Origin: Ceratodon purpureus
Taxonomy: Eukaryota > Streptophyta > Bryopsida > Pseudoditrichales > Ditrichaceae
DNA: 64,000 nt
Assembly: GCA_014871385.1 (NCBI GenBank)
Contig: CM026433.1
Coordinates: 13,342,023 to 13,406,022, forward strand
Reading direction: 5' to 3'
The notes beneath the pieces were generated by a model that worked only from the letters and a program-made list of their open reading frames with translations, made no database searches and had not been told where the DNA came from. A program made the translations under genes and the position numbers. How positions within the stretch are numbered: position 1 is the first letter of the stretch; every line of letters starts with the position of its first letter. This document shows positions 44,336-58,495 of the stretch, piece by piece.

Positions 44336-47300
44336 ATGGCGGATGGAGGGAATGGCGATGACCGCAACTGGTCCATGTGGTTACGCCTGCTCTCGCATTC
44401 CGTGCGCGACACTGCTGGATCGGCTTCCGCTGATGACAATACCGTCTTGCAAGCTGTACGCTTCGAGCTTCGTCTCATTCCTGGATGGGTAGCTTTTTGA
44501 GATTGGGTTGGGGAGAGTGATGAGATTTTCTTTTTGAGTCAGTGAATCCTCTCCAGAATCTGAGTTTTTTGTGGTTTTTTGAGATTTGTTGTTTTCGTGA
44601 CCAGGGTTTAGGAATCGAGTTCAGGGGAATTTGATTTTGGGGTTGAGAAATGGTTTTGTTTCGTAGTTTTGTCTGCGGTTTGGATTAGGGGTTGGATTTT
44701 GTGCGACATGGCGCAATGGAACTTGAGGCTGGTGTTCTGAGATCTTTTGGGTTGAATTTGAGGTTTAAGTTTATTAGCAACCGGAGGGTGTCGGAGTCAC
44801 ATTGGACTGGATTTAGTGTAGAAATGTGACGCTTATGAATTCACCTATTAGAATCATAGTACTGCCTTGAGGAGCAAATAACTTTTGGCTCGTGGGGGAT
44901 ACAACCGAAGTGCGATAGTTTGGATGTTTGTGAAACTGTTTTAGGTATAATGCTTTGCAGTAGTTAGATATTCATCAGATTGTGCGTTGAATGATGTCTG
45001 GCTTGGAAGGACCGATTTCAAGTTCTCTGACTTTGTGTGATGTAATTAATCGGAGAGAGGTGCTTGTTGAGATTGTGTCATTATGCGCAATAGTGTGCTT
45101 TCGAAGTTCCGCTCCTCGGTCTTGGTTTGTGAATATTCTGATGACTCGTCTTTCGACTTTGATCAGGTGAAAAATCTGCATCAATTGTGTTCCAAAGGAG
45201 AGCAAAATGGCGATTTGGTGGGAAGGGTATACCCACATCTGGTGAAGATTTTCAACCGGTGCACTGCGTCATCGTCATCCCAGAAAACGAGCACTGGATT
45301 ACTACTTCTGGTGGGACTCTCTCTGGCCCCATAGTCGGTGTGGAATTATGATATGTCGGACGATTTGCAGTGGATTTTTTGTATTTGGAAGTGTAGGCAA
45401 ATTTTCCTAGCATATATTGTACTTTATTTATGGGTTGGCTAGTTTGACGTGTGCTTCCTGAGGAACTTGGGTTTCGGCAAAGACCCTCTGTTCCGTCTGA
45501 GTTCTCTTGAGCGGTACCCTAATTTTTCTATCTTTGAAACAGGCTATTTTGCAGTTTTTCCTTGACTTTGGCGAAGCTGTGTTACATGATGCTGATCCAA
45601 GTTTGCATACCTTCTTCCGCTCTTGCTTGAGTCGGTAATACTCACTCCCAACATCCGGATAATTTCAAGTCATACTTACTAGATGCAAGCTTAGGAAATC
45701 TTTTCCTGGTGTTCTCGACTTTGTCATAAAATCAAAGAGTGTGTTTATTTTATGACGCTATCACCACAGACCAAAATCCTCTGATACTGTTTAATGTTAG
45801 GCTCTGAACCTTGGAACTATAAATCTGACTGCGCACCTGTTCTTGACTATTATCATTGTTTTTGGTACTTGGGATGGCTTAGGCAATATGCTGATGCTAC
45901 TGTTGCCGCTGCTACCTTAAAGTTTCTGAATCAGAACAAGGCTAAGTTGATGATTGCACACCCTGCTTTACTTCCACAGGTATTTTCACTACGTTGCCAA
46001 AGACTTATTAACATCAACTTAACATGTACAAGCTTGAGTACCCAACTCTCAACTGCAGCTATACTTTTGTGAGCGATTTCTTTTCATGATAGGTTCTATT
46101 TGTGCATGCGAGTGACCTTGGGTTTGTGTGTTGACAGTACTTTCCTCTCCTCTTGAAAGTGGTGGCTTGGGGAAGCAGCACGTAAGACTACGCCCTTCTT
46201 TGAATGCTGTTTACACTTGGAAATGTTGTTAATGCGAGTTCCAGTGTACAGTCATATTTATTGGAGCTTTTGTGATCCTCGCTGAATATTTAGACTGAAT
46301 TTCCTTCACTAAAAATCTTTATAGGTTATTTGACCACAGTAACAAATGGAACTGATTGCAGGCTGGATAAAGCTTTTACGGATCTCTTGCCAGCTTTAAT
46401 GGGAGTCTCTTCTTTTCTACCTTTGTTTCCTGCTCTGCTTGACCTACCGAGTAAGTTGGCAATATATGTCCTTGGCATCGTCTTTCGTAACCGGGAGCTG
46501 TTTTTGCTTATTTCTCTATTCATCATTCCTTTCTCACAAGACTTGTGCATTCACCGTCATGCATCGAAACCGGTGGTATTCAGAATCCGATTTAGATCAA
46601 TAAATTTCTGTTGTGTGAAATGTGCAGCCTTAGTATTAGCACTAGAAAATTTGCAGGCTAGCTCTGGAGCCGCTCCAGGGACTACTAGTGGCAGTAAAAA
46701 GAGTCCTGCACCAGAGGCATGTCATCTGCCTACCTCCCCGTCAAATTGATTTTTGGCTGCATGGACTGGCAATTGTTTTAGTTAGTTGGAAGTATACTAA
46801 CCTCCTTCATAGATTTACTATTTTATAACTTGGTAGCTGTTTAATTTTGTTGGTTATAATTTTTTTTCTGAGCTGCTCTTAAGTCCCCACTTCATTTTTA
46901 TGCTTGTTTTAATTTCAGGCCTTGCTTGCATTGATGGACGAGGCATATACGGGATCTATAATATCTGACATGCAAGGTGATGCTGGGACTGGTGGTAATG
47001 GGAGTGCGAGGGACGAAACTGAAGCATTATTTGCAGACCTACTTAAGGATGAGAATGAGGGCCTAGCGGTAAAGTCCACTTCTTGCATAAATATCATATT
47101 TGGTTTTGGGTGTTCCTGCTGAATGACAACGTCCGACAAATACTGCGTTTGAAGAGTTAGTATTATCATATATCTAGGGGTATAATATTACATGTAACAG
47201 AAAGAGATCGTGGAGAGGTTCACAATGTCAAAGTCATTGAGAAATGATGTGAAAGAGCCAAATCTAATACTCTTTTCTGTAGAGTCTTTGTGTTGAAGTC

Positions 47301-49430
47301 GGTCATCTTACATGTAGAATTGTCCACAGGAACGTCATTGGTCTTTTCCTGGGATGGCAGCTGCTCTGCAAGCTCTCATGGGATCGAGTCCCTCACAACG
47401 TCTGCAGCATGCTTTGACGTTGACACCATCGTTACTCAGTATATACTTTACCATAACATTGCGAGATGTCAATGACTGTAAGTATTCTTTCTACTCATGA
47501 TGCTAAAGCAAAGTTTAGTGTTGCTACTCCACTAATGGGTCTGCCTTAAATGGAGAAGTAGAACTGCGAAACATGTTTCTTCTTACATGGTTGTGATTGG
47601 ATGTGCTGTATGAAAAACGGCTACAATGTCTGGAAATTTTTAAATACTGGATTGATTTTAACCATCTCAATTAGATTCTTCTCATCTTGGGGTTCTGCAT
47701 GCATTACATAGGCGTCACACCTAATGAAAATGATTTTGTTGAAATATGGGTGGTACAGCACTGTTAGCTGCACTGCTGCCAATTGTGTTCCTGAGAGTTG
47801 ATGCGATGCTACCAGATCCAAAATTTACCTTGCAGGTTAGTTTCTTTTCGACGACTCTAGGCTGTTCTAGTGGATTGAGTTCTTGTTTTAGTTCTAAACA
47901 GTTCACTTCAACAATGCTGTACTTTCCATTTTTATTCTCTCTACGGTGACCTTTTTTAGACTCCGCTATGCTAATCAATTTTCCTCGCTCTTTATCATAT
48001 GCAGGCACAAAAATTGTTGCTGGAGTTTGTATTAGCAGCATTTCAAAAATCTCCTCACTTAGTAGCTGTATTGAAGGTACGCTCTACAGTTTCGTGCGAT
48101 TCATTCTTAACGAGGAGGTTGTGTTCTGCAATCGAGTGAGGTCAGGGACTGTTCGTAACATGTTTGACACTTGGGCTGCAGAAACCAATAATGGACAAAA
48201 TTGGGCAACCGCATAATACGACAGCAAAGGTATGTGTTACTTGCAGCTATCAAATAAGATCTATGATATTTACGCTTAACAGCTGCATTGCAAGGGTTAA
48301 AACAATACAAGCTACTATTAATTATTTAGTTCAAAGCAGTCTTACGGCATGATATATCCAGACAGGTAATCATGTTTGAATTATTGTAAATTGTATGTTC
48401 TTTGCAGACAGAGCTCGCACTACAACTTTGTTGGGCAGTTGGTGAGCATGGAGGAGGCGGTCTTGGATACAAGGATGCTGCTCGAGAGCTTTTTGAGACC
48501 CTTGAGCTACTCCTTTACGAGAATCTTGCTTCAAGGTAGTTATCCCGCTGTGTCATATATAACAGTATACACCAAGCCTTTGGGATTGTCAGAATAAGTT
48601 GAAGTGCTCTTCATAGCAACATGTCAGCGTCCTCATAGGCAGTTTTGCAGTCGTAAACTTAAATTACAACAAGTAAATATGTCCCTCTTTCGTTATCATC
48701 ATTGTAGTTGCCATACCCCATCCTTTTCACATCGATCCATCCTGACATTCTGCCTGTGAAGAAGATGAACATTTGCTGAATTGGACTAATGGCATATTTG
48801 CCTGAATTTCACAGCCGCATGAAGGGGAATTCCAAACGAAAAGACGATTCAGATTTTATGGGAGCAGCTGTTTCCCAGTCGCGCTTGCTGTGTTCCGTGG
48901 TTACAGCCATCGCTAAACTGGCAACATGTCATCGAGAGCTTTCTCCCAGAGCTCGTGTTTGCCTTTCTAAGGTGCGTTGTCTGTTCATGTGTATTTAAAA
49001 GCAACTTCTTCATATTTTAATCCATCTTCCTGACCTTGATATGAAACTTACAAAACTGATTTCTGTAGGTTGCTCGATCTCAGCAAGTACTGGACAGATC
49101 TGTCTGGAGGCGCGCTCATGACTTTTTAGGACTTATGCATGAGCCGGCGATGTGCTCCTCTATATTGGGCCCACCGACTGGATACCCGAATCGTCCTGGT
49201 AGTGTCCAGTGGAGTGAAGGTGGCACCAAGGCGGTGGCTTCGATACCATTCTACATTCTTGGGGAGAAAGAAGGTAATCCCAATGTCCATTTACCATTGT
49301 TATACAGACGAAGAAGGTATCTCTTTATAGTCTCTGTCTACGTTTCTTCATATGCTTGATAGTAATCTCTTTTTCTACAGGTCCTCCGTTTCATGACTTC
49401 ACACTCTCAGACATCATTGGGAAGGCGTAA
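44336..49430 (+). CDS. AP5Z1: AP-5 complex subunit zeta-1, 16 exons
   Basis: Exons: 44336-44455, 45167-45310, 45543-45634, 45883-45979, 46138-46181, 46362-46450, 46628-46716, 46919-47068, 47330-47477, 47759-47835, 48005-48076, 48182-48229, 48408-48535, 48815-48971, 49069-49273, 49381-49430. They sum to 569 aa in continuous phase. The sequence follows plant AP5Z1 throughout: GDLVGRVYPHL, TSTGLLLLAILQFFLDFGE, LFPALLDLPTLVLALE, LLALMDEAYTGS, LLKDENEGLAERHW, TELALQLCWAVGEHGGGG, ARELFETLELLLYENL. AP-5 is a heterotetrameric adaptor linked to late endosome and lysosome traffic; zeta is a large alpha-solenoid subunit. Intron 7 seems to use a GC donor (CCAGAG|GCATGT). An inverted partial copy of the 5' half lies at 31795-33345. 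Confidence 0.95.
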
Positions 49431-52400
49431 GAAATGGAGAGTATTGGAAGTTGGTGATTTAATTGAGTATGATAATTCGGGCTGCGTGATGTACATGGGT
49501 TGTAATACTGAAATAGGATAGATTTGATAGATAGATACATGAGTACAGATTGCCAATGGTATCCGATAGTACTTTACAAGGCTATCTAGATTATGTAGAG
49601 CTATATGTAAGAAGATCATTGACATTGACGGTGATAGTTTTCAGTAGCAAAGGGTTTTCCAAAGGATGTAGATAGGTTTAGTTTGGTGAGACATTTTTTG
49701 GGATCGTGAAATGGTGCGCCTTCCCACTTTCTACTTGTTGAATTTGTGAAAAGTTGATACTTCTTCGTGACGAGTAAGGTACAAAATGAAGTTTCTGGGT
49801 GGCTTCAAAATACTGCCGTATGTGGACTTGAATTATCAACATGTCTTGATTGGGAGTTGCATTCTTTTAGAATATGGATACTCCCTTGCAGAATCTTCAA
49901 CTGAACATTATCTGACGCCTTGCTGAAGAGATGGTTGTCTCTGTCAGGTGCATTAGCGAATGACCGGTTTGGGTTGAGTTTAACCAGAACTCATGACCGG
50001 TACATCTTTTAGGGGACAACTAGAAAGACAAATGCCGAGACTTATTCACTTAGCTAACAACCATTCAAACGAAATTAGCTAAATTTACTTAGCTAACAAC
50101 CATTTCACTGAATTTTTCTGGATTGCTCAAGTAAAAAAGTGATGATGAGATGCAGGCTTGCGCTCATGCCGTGACTCCATCATTGATCGTCTCCCTTCGA
50201 CGTCTCACAATCTGATGCAACTATCTATCTCTAAAATGGTTTTCCCGTTATTCAATTGTCCTCGCACATCACATTGAATGTTCTGATTTGAATTTATCAA
50301 CACATTTCACCCGCATCAAAGGACTGTCATAGACACTGACATGGAAAGTGTTGTTCTGTGCTGAGTCTACAGTTCGGTACAGAAATAACTTAAACTGTAA
50401 TTTTGAAAATAAAAAAAATGAACTTTGCAAATCTCTGATATGAACCCAAAAATGCATCAAATCAAGAACCGTAAAGTGCGATAAAAAGTTAATTTAGTTT
50501 GGCTTCATACCAAAACGTACTAGACAGTGGTCGTGAGGTCGCTTGCTACCGGTGGTAGGCGGTGCCAATGGTGAGAGGTCAACCAGTTGCTGCCGGTAAA
50601 GGAGACCTCATGACCATTATCGGATGTAGTTGTCAGGAGGGGTGGTTTGCTGATTTCACAGTTACCTTTTCACTGTCGGTTACTCCAAATTTCTTTGGTC
50701 ATTTTTATACTAGTTGTATGACATTAAAATAGAAGGCTCTCAATCTCACAATATAAGCCATGGTCTCAATCAACGAGAGGTCAACTATAGTGCGAGTAAG
50801 ACCTAGAGAACAACTATAAGTTTGTATCACAAAGTTATAGAATCCTAAGTGATCTAAAAATATTTTTTATCACATTGTTTATCATTTGGAGACATCACTA
50901 TTAATACTAATACAAACCTTAATATGTAAAAAGGCATACCAAGAATGAAGACTTAAGTGGTTCCATAGATATTTCATTCTCGATGTAGTGAATGGTTTCT
51001 ACAAATACCTCTTGGATGTTATGCTTGAAATCATTTTTATCAAATATTTTCACTTTCAAGTCAAACTATTCATTTCAGCAAGGTTTGCCAAAACAATTGA
51101 TAAATTTATATCCCATTGATAAACAATTTTCATACATGCGACATATTTTAAAATATTTCTTCTTTAAATGTTAAAGATTACTTTTTACACTTCAATCCAG
51201 CCAATAAGTGAAATAAAATATGATTGAAAGTACACAAAGCTTCAAAAGAATTAAATGTTAAAAAGAATCAAGAGCATCACAGTTTCATTTGCTAAAATGA
51301 AGTGTTTAATCATTCTGCATATTAAACTGTCATTCTAAAAATTCCATAAAATCCTAAACTTATTCGCTACTCCTTCCGGAGGTTTGGAGCCAGAAAAATA
51401 AAAATCACTGCCCAACATAAACTTTGATTCTGTCCGGGTAGCTACACTTCACCTCGTTCGGTTGCAGAATGTCCTTGAAAGTGTGTCCTTGAAAGTGTGT
51501 CCTTGAAAGCAACCTGCACAAGATGATAATTGTCCGACGCGCAACCACTTGGCCACACGAGGAACCAGCCATGCTCACCGGGACCCAGTCCAGGCACTCA
51601 CTCAACCACACTCCGACCCCACTCACATGCAATCCCATCCCATCCCATCACTCCACTTCCATCTGCTCAGCACACTAGTTTACCGCACCTGTCAATGACA
51701 TGCTCTAGAATCTCATCACATCGCCTTCAAGTTGAGTCCTCTATCAGTCTCTGCTGCTGCAGTATCATGCATCTGGGCAGACGTCATTCGTCCATGCATT
51801 CATCATGTACGCATCTAGACTGTCGTTGGTTCCAGGATATTGATTGATTGACTGGACTGGAATTTGGAGTATAATTTGTAAGCTCAGGTTTATGCTTGTT
51901 TCGTTTGGTTGGTTGCACTAAGGTCGAGGACGATCTAGCTTGCGTTTTCTGTGTGGTTGGAGGTCAAGGCTAAGTTTGCAATGGCTATGTAGTCGATTCG
52001 ATCGATGTTGGAGTCTGCTGGTGAGTCCTTGTGTTTGACTACTGTTGCAGCAACGACATTGCTTGGTATTGGAAGGAGAATCTATGTGTTCGGATGGTTG
52101 TCTGCATTGTGACTCAACTGTGATAGGCATTTTTGTTGGCAGAGACGACTCCTTACGTCATTGCCGGTGCTTGCACTGCTCTCAAGAGTGGACGATTCGT
52201 TTTGATGAATCTAATCTTGCCCAACAATTTCGTGTCGGGATTCCTGTAGCCTTGGAACTTCAGGTTAGTATTGAGGTATTGAGGATTGGTTCGAGGTTTA
52301 GAGGGATTAGTATTGCTCAGTGGCCTTCTTTTTTCGCAAATCGTGCGATGTAATTTCAATGTCCTGAGTTTGGTGTGTAGACAATCTGCGCAGGGTTAGA

Positions 52401-52456
52401 TTAAAGTCTTGGATTCAGTCACTCATCCCTAAACCTAACTCCTAGTGAGTCTCGCA
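49431..52456. other. Intergenic and upstream region of the oxidoreductase gene
   Basis: No gene is supported over 3 kb of mostly AT-rich DNA. The part from about 51900 is less AT-rich and may be the promoter and 5' untranslated region of the next gene; the short Cys-rich frame at 52045-52353 is probably chance. Confidence 0.5.
51471..51509. repeat. 14-bp tandem repeat, nearly three copies
   Basis: The unit gtccttgaaagtgt is repeated head to tail. Confidence 0.85.
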
Positions 52457-53630
52457 ATGGCGGGCGAGGTGAAATTCGGGATCCTTAGCTGCGCCAACAT
52501 AGCGCGGACTCTTATAAGTGCAATGAAACTGTTACCGGAGGTGAAGATTCACGCAATTGCGAGTAGGTCATTAGACAAGGTTCAGAGCTTCGCGGCAGCC
52601 AACGACGTCCCGAAGGAGACGAAGCTGTATGGCAGCTATGAGGAGCTTCTGGATGACGACGAAGTGGATGCCCTTTACGTCCCTCTCCCCACAGGTCTTC
52701 ACGTGGAATGGGTGCTCAAGGCGGCAGCGAAGAAGAAACACATCCTGATCGAGAAACCTCCAGCGCATACCGTGAAGGAGCTCGACGTCATGCTGGAGGC
52801 GCTCCAGAAAAATGGCCTCCAGTACATGGACGGGACGATGTGGATGCACCACCCGCGCACGCACAAAATGGAGGCCGTGCTTCACGACTCCTCAACAATC
52901 GGAAGAATCTGCGAGGTGAAGCTCTGAAGCTCTAAACCCAAATGCAGTTGCTGAATTTATTTTATGACTACAAAGGGCTTAATGATTGTGTCTTGTGCAG
53001 GTGCATTCGACCTTCAATTACAGCGCCGAAGTGGCGTACAGAAGGAAAGGGGGCTTGAGCGCAGATGTGCGAGGAAACCCGAACCTCGACGGCCTCGGCG
53101 CTCTGGGGGACATCGGCTGGTACTGCGTTCGGGGAATTCTTTGGGCATATGACTACGAGATGCCGAAATCGGTCACAGCACATCCAGGCGCATCGTACAA
53201 CGAGAAGGGCGTGATTGTAAGCTGCGGGGCGACGTTCGTCTGGGAGGACGGCCGCACCGCGACGTTCACGACCTCGTTCAACACAGGTCACGTGATGAAG
53301 CTTCTCGTGGTGGGAGTCAATGGAAGCTTGGAGAATGACGACTTCGTCCTCCCAGCGCGCGCAGACAGAGCTGGATTCAAGGTGGTGTCCAACACTTCCT
53401 GGAAGGATGTGCTCGGTGGGTGGAACCGCACCGAGGATGTCCAGGAGGTGACGCTGGAGATTCCGCAGGAAGCGCACATGGTTCGTGAGTTTGCGAGGCT
53501 GGTGGCGAGCATCCGTGATGGGAGTGGGGCAGTGGAGCCACGGTGGGCTGAGATCTCACGCAAGACGCAAGTGCTGCTCGACGCTGTGAAGGAATCCATT
53601 GAAAATGGGCTCAAGACTATCGACGTTTGA
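52457..53630 (+). CDS. Gfo/Idh/MocA-type NAD(P)-dependent oxidoreductase (At4g09670-like)
   Basis: Two exons, 52457-52915 and 53001-53630, phase 0, 362 aa, the usual length for this plant family. The N-terminal Rossmann fold begins KFGILSCANIARTLISA. It continues with ALYVPLPTGLHVEWVLKAA and the family's EKP motif in HILIEKPPAHT, whose Lys is the conserved active-site residue. The C-terminal domain has GNPNLDGLGALGDIGWYCVR and the conserved EDGRTATFTTSF and QEAHMVREFARLV stretches. The physiological substrate of the plant members is not established to my knowledge; a small sugar or polyol is likely. There is no transit peptide, so it is probably cytosolic. GC-rich coding sequence stands out from the AT-rich flanks. 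Confidence 0.92.
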
Positions 53631-55392
53631 GCATCTTCACGATCTCCTGTACCGCAATCCATTTTCCTTACCTCCATATCGAAGTTGCACAATCCCTTAC
53701 AGAGACTTTGAAGGAAAATTCATAGAAAGATGTATATGAATTCAGCATCTTCACAGAAGACTTCTTCAATAGTTAGAATATGGTGGAATTCTAGTAGATT
53801 ATTTCAGCAATACTTGCTGTTTCACAAGAGAGCATGTTTTCATGGAGCCTCTAATTTGTATTCTGTAGCACACTACCATGGCGTGGCAATGTGCTACACG
53901 ACGTACCTCACACTTCTCATATTTCTCACTCGCTACAGATCTTTTTCTATTTTGTGTTTCACTGCTCATGTGAATTCTTTCTCTGCTCATGTGGTGACAC
54001 CTGTGTCAAATTGACGTTGAAGTGTGCTACGAGCTGTGAAGTTTAGATGCCTGCATGACATTCTGCTCTTAGAAACTGCCTGTGTTGCAGCACAGGAGCT
54101 GCCTCGTGGCTGAGTTGTAACAATATGTGGACTGGTGCCAAGGTAACCAGGTTGGTTATAATCTATATTATGGTGCAGCTATGGTGGTATTGTCTAAAAC
54201 ATGGGAAAGGAAACTGTTGGTTTGTGCAGTTTCAGGGCATGCTCACAAATTCCCTCAAAGCTGATAATCTAGCTGCTGATGTAGTAATGAATGCATGTGT
54301 TGTGAAATGCACATTCTGAGAGACTTCAATTGAGCTCTTAATGCAAGCTACACCAAACAATTTGTCAAAATTATTGCAAGATTCATGTCAAAAGAGGAAC
54401 TGCCAAGTTGTTTGCAAGCTCACAAGGAGATCTGTGTTCTGGAGTTCACAATACTTGGAGAAATAGGTAGTTTGAATGAAGAATATCAGTTGAACAGGTC
54501 CCACATGATCAGAGGATTCCGGTCAACATCATTTTAATTTTATCAGTTACAACTTGAGCAGCTTCATTCACCACATAATTCCATTATCTTATTTCCTTAT
54601 GTTGATTGTTTCTGGATACAGACAAGACACAGCAATGGTTCAAATCAGGAAACATTCAAACGTCACAACAGAATGAAACACTATCCAGTGTCCACCACAA
54701 CAGGGGCCATTCTAGACACGCAAGAGGGAAAAGCCAAAGCAACATGTGAAGAGACGCAGATCCAAGAAAAGTGAGTCGAACGAACAGTGACCACAAAAGC
54801 ACCCCAAAGCACTCATGTTCACGAATAGAACCAAAAACACGCAGCCCTATCCCACCTTATCTTCATCGCAGCTTGGCAACCACAAAGGACTCCAACAGTC
54901 TTCACAACTGCCACTCCCAACCAACATTGCCCGTGTACTCGGGCAATACTATTATGATGCCCCGTGAATAACCAAGTGAAACCCGGTTAATACCCTCATA
55001 ATGCACAGGCCATTTGGGTTCCAACTGCCTTCACAACACACGCTACCCGACCTATGCCACAGGGATACTCGTTCACTACCTACATGATACTAAGCTATAG
55101 CCGTATCTATACCCGCCGTAATCAATTCGCTCACTCACAAGGTCGACCAACACTGTCCACTCCGCGACAGATACCCAGTTAATACGTAGGTAATACTCGT
55201 GATATACCGTTGAGATACCCTGGTTATATCCTGGAGATACTCGGGCATTATTCCTGGAAACGATGGCGAGGAAGGTGACTTCGTTGAGAGCTGTCAGGGA
55301 GGTGCCATGAGTTGCGTTGTGAGCGAGCGTTGCAGATTCGCGAGTTGCAATACAATTCCGAGCTCGTCCACGGGGTTTGAGGATTCTTCGCA
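53631..55392. other. Intergenic and ATPD upstream region
   Basis: No gene is supported. Repeated gatac(t/c)cg-like words occur at about 55060-55250, just upstream of the ATPD start. Confidence 0.5.
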
Positions 55393-56181
55393 ATGGAGGC
55401 GTTGCAGCAATCTGTGGCTCGCGCGGCCGTCGCGCCCGTCAATGGCGTGGTCAGCTCTGCGGCCGCTGCGTCGCGCGTTTCGCAGGTGAAGATGGCGTTC
55501 GTTGCCGGGAGCGGCACTTCGTTCAAGCAGGGAAATGGAGCGCTCTTTGCGAAGGTAGGGAAGTCCGTCTCTGTGCCGGCTTCTGGCGCTAGCAAGGGTG
55601 TTGTGGTGATGAAGAGCGAGAGCGCGGCGGGAGGATATGCGTCGGCGTTGGCGGAGCTTTCGCAGGCGAACAACGACTTGGATAAGATCAACAAGGATGT
55701 GGAGTGGTTGGGAGAGTTGTTGAACAACAAGGAGCTGTACGAGTTTATTGTGTCGCCAGTGATTGACGGCGATAAGAAGAAGTCGATTCTGAAGACGCTG
55801 GCGGTGGACGCGCAGTTCAGCGATGTGACGCTCAATTTTCTGAACCTTATGGTGGACAAGAAGCGGATAGAGTTAATCAAGGATGTGGTGAAGGAGTTCG
55901 AGGCGATTTACAACGATTTTACGGATACGCAGGTGGCGAACGTGATCTCGGCTGTGAAGATTGAGAAGCCGCAGCTCGCGATGATTGCGAAGAAGATCCA
56001 GAGCTTGTGCGGGGCGAAGAATGTGAGGATCAAGAACATTGTAGATGAGTCGTTGATTGCGGGATTCATTGTGCAGTACGGAAAGGATGGCTCACGGTAC
56101 ATCGACATGAGTGTCAAGGGGCAGCTCGACCGGTTAGCTTCGCAGTTCGCCGCCGCGGAGCAAGCCGCTGGTGCCTTCTAA
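55393..56181 (+). CDS. ATPD: Chloroplast ATP synthase delta subunit, nuclear encoded
   Basis: Intronless, 262 aa, ATG at 55393. The first 70 or so residues are rich in Ala, Ser, Val and Arg and lack acidic residues, as in a chloroplast transit peptide. The mature protein starts near GGYASALAELSQANNDL. It has the N-terminal helical OSCP/delta domain (DVEWLGELLNNKELYEFI, DKKKSILKTLA) and the C-terminal part (VISAVKIEKPQLAMIAKKIQ, IVDESLIAGFIVQYG, SRYIDMSVKGQLDRLASQF), the conserved delta/OSCP signature. Delta sits on top of the CF1 head and ties it to the peripheral stalk of the thylakoid ATP synthase. It is a single-exon gene with high GC and a clean frame. Confidence 0.95.
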   Translation: MEALQQSVARAAVAPVNGVVSSAAAASRVSQVKMAFVAGSGTSFKQGNGALFAKVGKSVSVPASGASKGVVVMKSESAAGGYASALAELSQANNDLDKINKDVEWLGELLNNKELYEFIVSPVIDGDKKKSILKTLAVDAQFSDVTLNFLNLMVDKKRIELIKDVVKEFEAIYNDFTDTQVANVISAVKIEKPQLAMIAKKIQSLCGAKNVRIKNIVDESLIAGFIVQYGKDGSRYIDMSVKGQLDRLASQFAAAEQAAGAF

Positions 56182-58495
56182 GTGCCCTGCCTCTCTTGAG
56201 TCACGTTCGATCTTTTTTTTACTTCAAGTTGAAGATCAATGTAGGGCTTGTAATCCGTTGACATTTCTGAATCAGTTAGCGAGGGGGAGAATTTGTATTC
56301 TTTCCTCGTTGGTGATTTATTGTGGTCGCAAATTCGTGGAGAGGCTTCTCTCTTCGGGATTGTTGACTATGTACATCATTTTTATGATTTTATCCATCAA
56401 TGAGCTGGTCTCCATGTCTATGCCGCACAAGTTTTTTTCCACAAAGTTCCAGGGCCTCTCTTTCACATTGCTCCTGTGCGAGGCAGAAGCTAGAGCTCTT
56501 CTTATTTTCTGGGTGAAATGATCAAGTGTTGCTCAGTTAAGAAGAGAAGATTGCTTTCAATTCCGGGTGCTTACAGATATTATAGACAGTTAAATTGGAA
56601 CATGCATGACGAGACATTCTTCAAGGAAAATACGTTGAGCTATATGCGGAGAAGAAAGTTTTTCGGATTGAAAATACGAGCTCTTGCTACTCACCATAGG
56701 CAGTCTTCATAACTGAGACTGTATGGTCTCCTAAATCTTGGAAATGCTGTCAGCATTTCGGCTGTGATCAACGGTGAGCAGTAGTATGATAAATGTTTTG
56801 TACTTTGCAAGCCATCAACCATGACTGACACACTTGAACATGGCTCTCTCTCGAATACATAGATTTCCCCGGAGTTCTGTTTTTCAGATGATGACTTCGT
56901 AAACTTTTCCGAAGTGTTCATCATGATGATCAGCAACAAAGCTCTGGTGCTCGTCACTGCACGACGTCAACTGGTATAGTCTGAACCTGATCTACATCTT
57001 CTGTAGGCCCATTGCAAATACTCAACACTTCTCACTGTGATTCTTTCGACGAGAAGATAATGTACCCATTCTCAATCACTTATCGATTCTTTTCAGGAAT
57101 TTTTTGAGATAAACGAGCATGATTCAAATTGAAAAACAGGTTTGTCGTTGCTAACAGAATAGATAAAAAGTGAGATCTAAGAATGGTATTGTGAAAGTAG
57201 GGAGCTGTAACAATCTCCAATGTTATGCTTCAAGTAAAGTGAACTATAATGTTACCCAAAGAGACAATCTGACAAGGATGCCTTGTGAATCAGATGGTCT
57301 GCTTAGAGGATGATTAAAACAAAAGACATGTCCTAAGTTCAAAAATTAATCCTATTCAAATTCTATACAAACTGAATTTGGAGTTTGACCTTCCTATTAT
57401 TGACTTTCTTAACAAGATTCAATTATTCTCCAACGCACACATGGTTCAACCCAAGTGAATCCTTTCAAACCAATGAATGTTTTTCAAAACACCCAATTCT
57501 CTTTCATTCCTTGTTAAGCACCCCGACTTTATCCAACAACTAATGGCTTGAATATATAACTTCGGTTTAATAATTTAAACAGAAAGCATTTAGTTAAAGG
57601 CACTGCACCTCCTCTAACTGCATACAAGATTGACTCTTGTAGATCCATTCAAGACCTTATTCCAGCATCCTTTTTTCATTCAAGAATGAAAAAGAAATAA
57701 AACATTTTGAAGAAAGTGTTTTTAAATCACTGTGTTGGTTTATGTTGACTAATAAGCAATTGTAGTGGTTTATAACTTGATATGGAATATTTAACTATTT
57801 GTAACGCCCCTCCTATGACCTACTTTAAGGTCAGGAGGGAACAGACCCTTAAACATGTGGAAGCAAAACAAGTTTTCACATTCTCAGATACTTGCGCAGA
57901 AATAATTTGGAACAAATCCATTATCATTAATGAATTACAGGATTTAAGGAATCATTGAATTAAAGGATGAGTCATTCAGATTCAAATGAGATTCTGAGCC
58001 GATTGACGAGTACTGATCTAAACACAGACTGTTTGTTCTACCAGTCAAAACGCTAAAAGATTTGAATTCATGCATCCACATTCATCAGGATCCAAGTTAA
58101 GAAGCAGTGCATGGTCGGTGATGGACCTCTTTTGTTATGCTAACATCCACATGTAGTGTGTACATTGACCCCTTCCTATCCACGGTGCAATTTAGAATCA
58201 AAGGTTCACAACTAACTCATTCGTGATTTTCATTATGTAGATTACACTCGACCAGTGAATGCCAAGAGCCTTCGACAAAATCGACTTGGCTTTCCACAGA
58301 TCAGAAACATTGGTGGGCTCAGGGAAGCAAAAGTTGTATGTGGATTTTCTTTTTTTCCTCTCATTGCAATCTGATGAATATGTGCAATATTCGCGGAAAC
58401 AGGATCCTTGCCAGATTCATTCGCTCTACCTAATGCACTAAAGAGAAAAGAATTGTACTTCGTAAACTTGAAGAAACAGAATTATCTACGAATTA
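56182..58495. other. Intergenic, AT-rich
   Basis: No gene is supported in 2.3 kb. An LTR-like word TGTAACGCCCCTCC occurs at about 57800, followed by a short GACCT/AGGTC hairpin, but no element could be delimited. Confidence 0.5.

Noticed and set aside
52045-52353. Cys/His-rich 102-aa frame upstream of the oxidoreductase
   Set aside because: No recognisable zinc-finger spacing; lies in the likely 5' untranslated region and ends before the oxidoreductase start.
57799-57850. TGTAACGCCCC-like sequence as a solo LTR start
   Set aside because: No matching CA end, target duplication or internal retroelement sequence could be found nearby.
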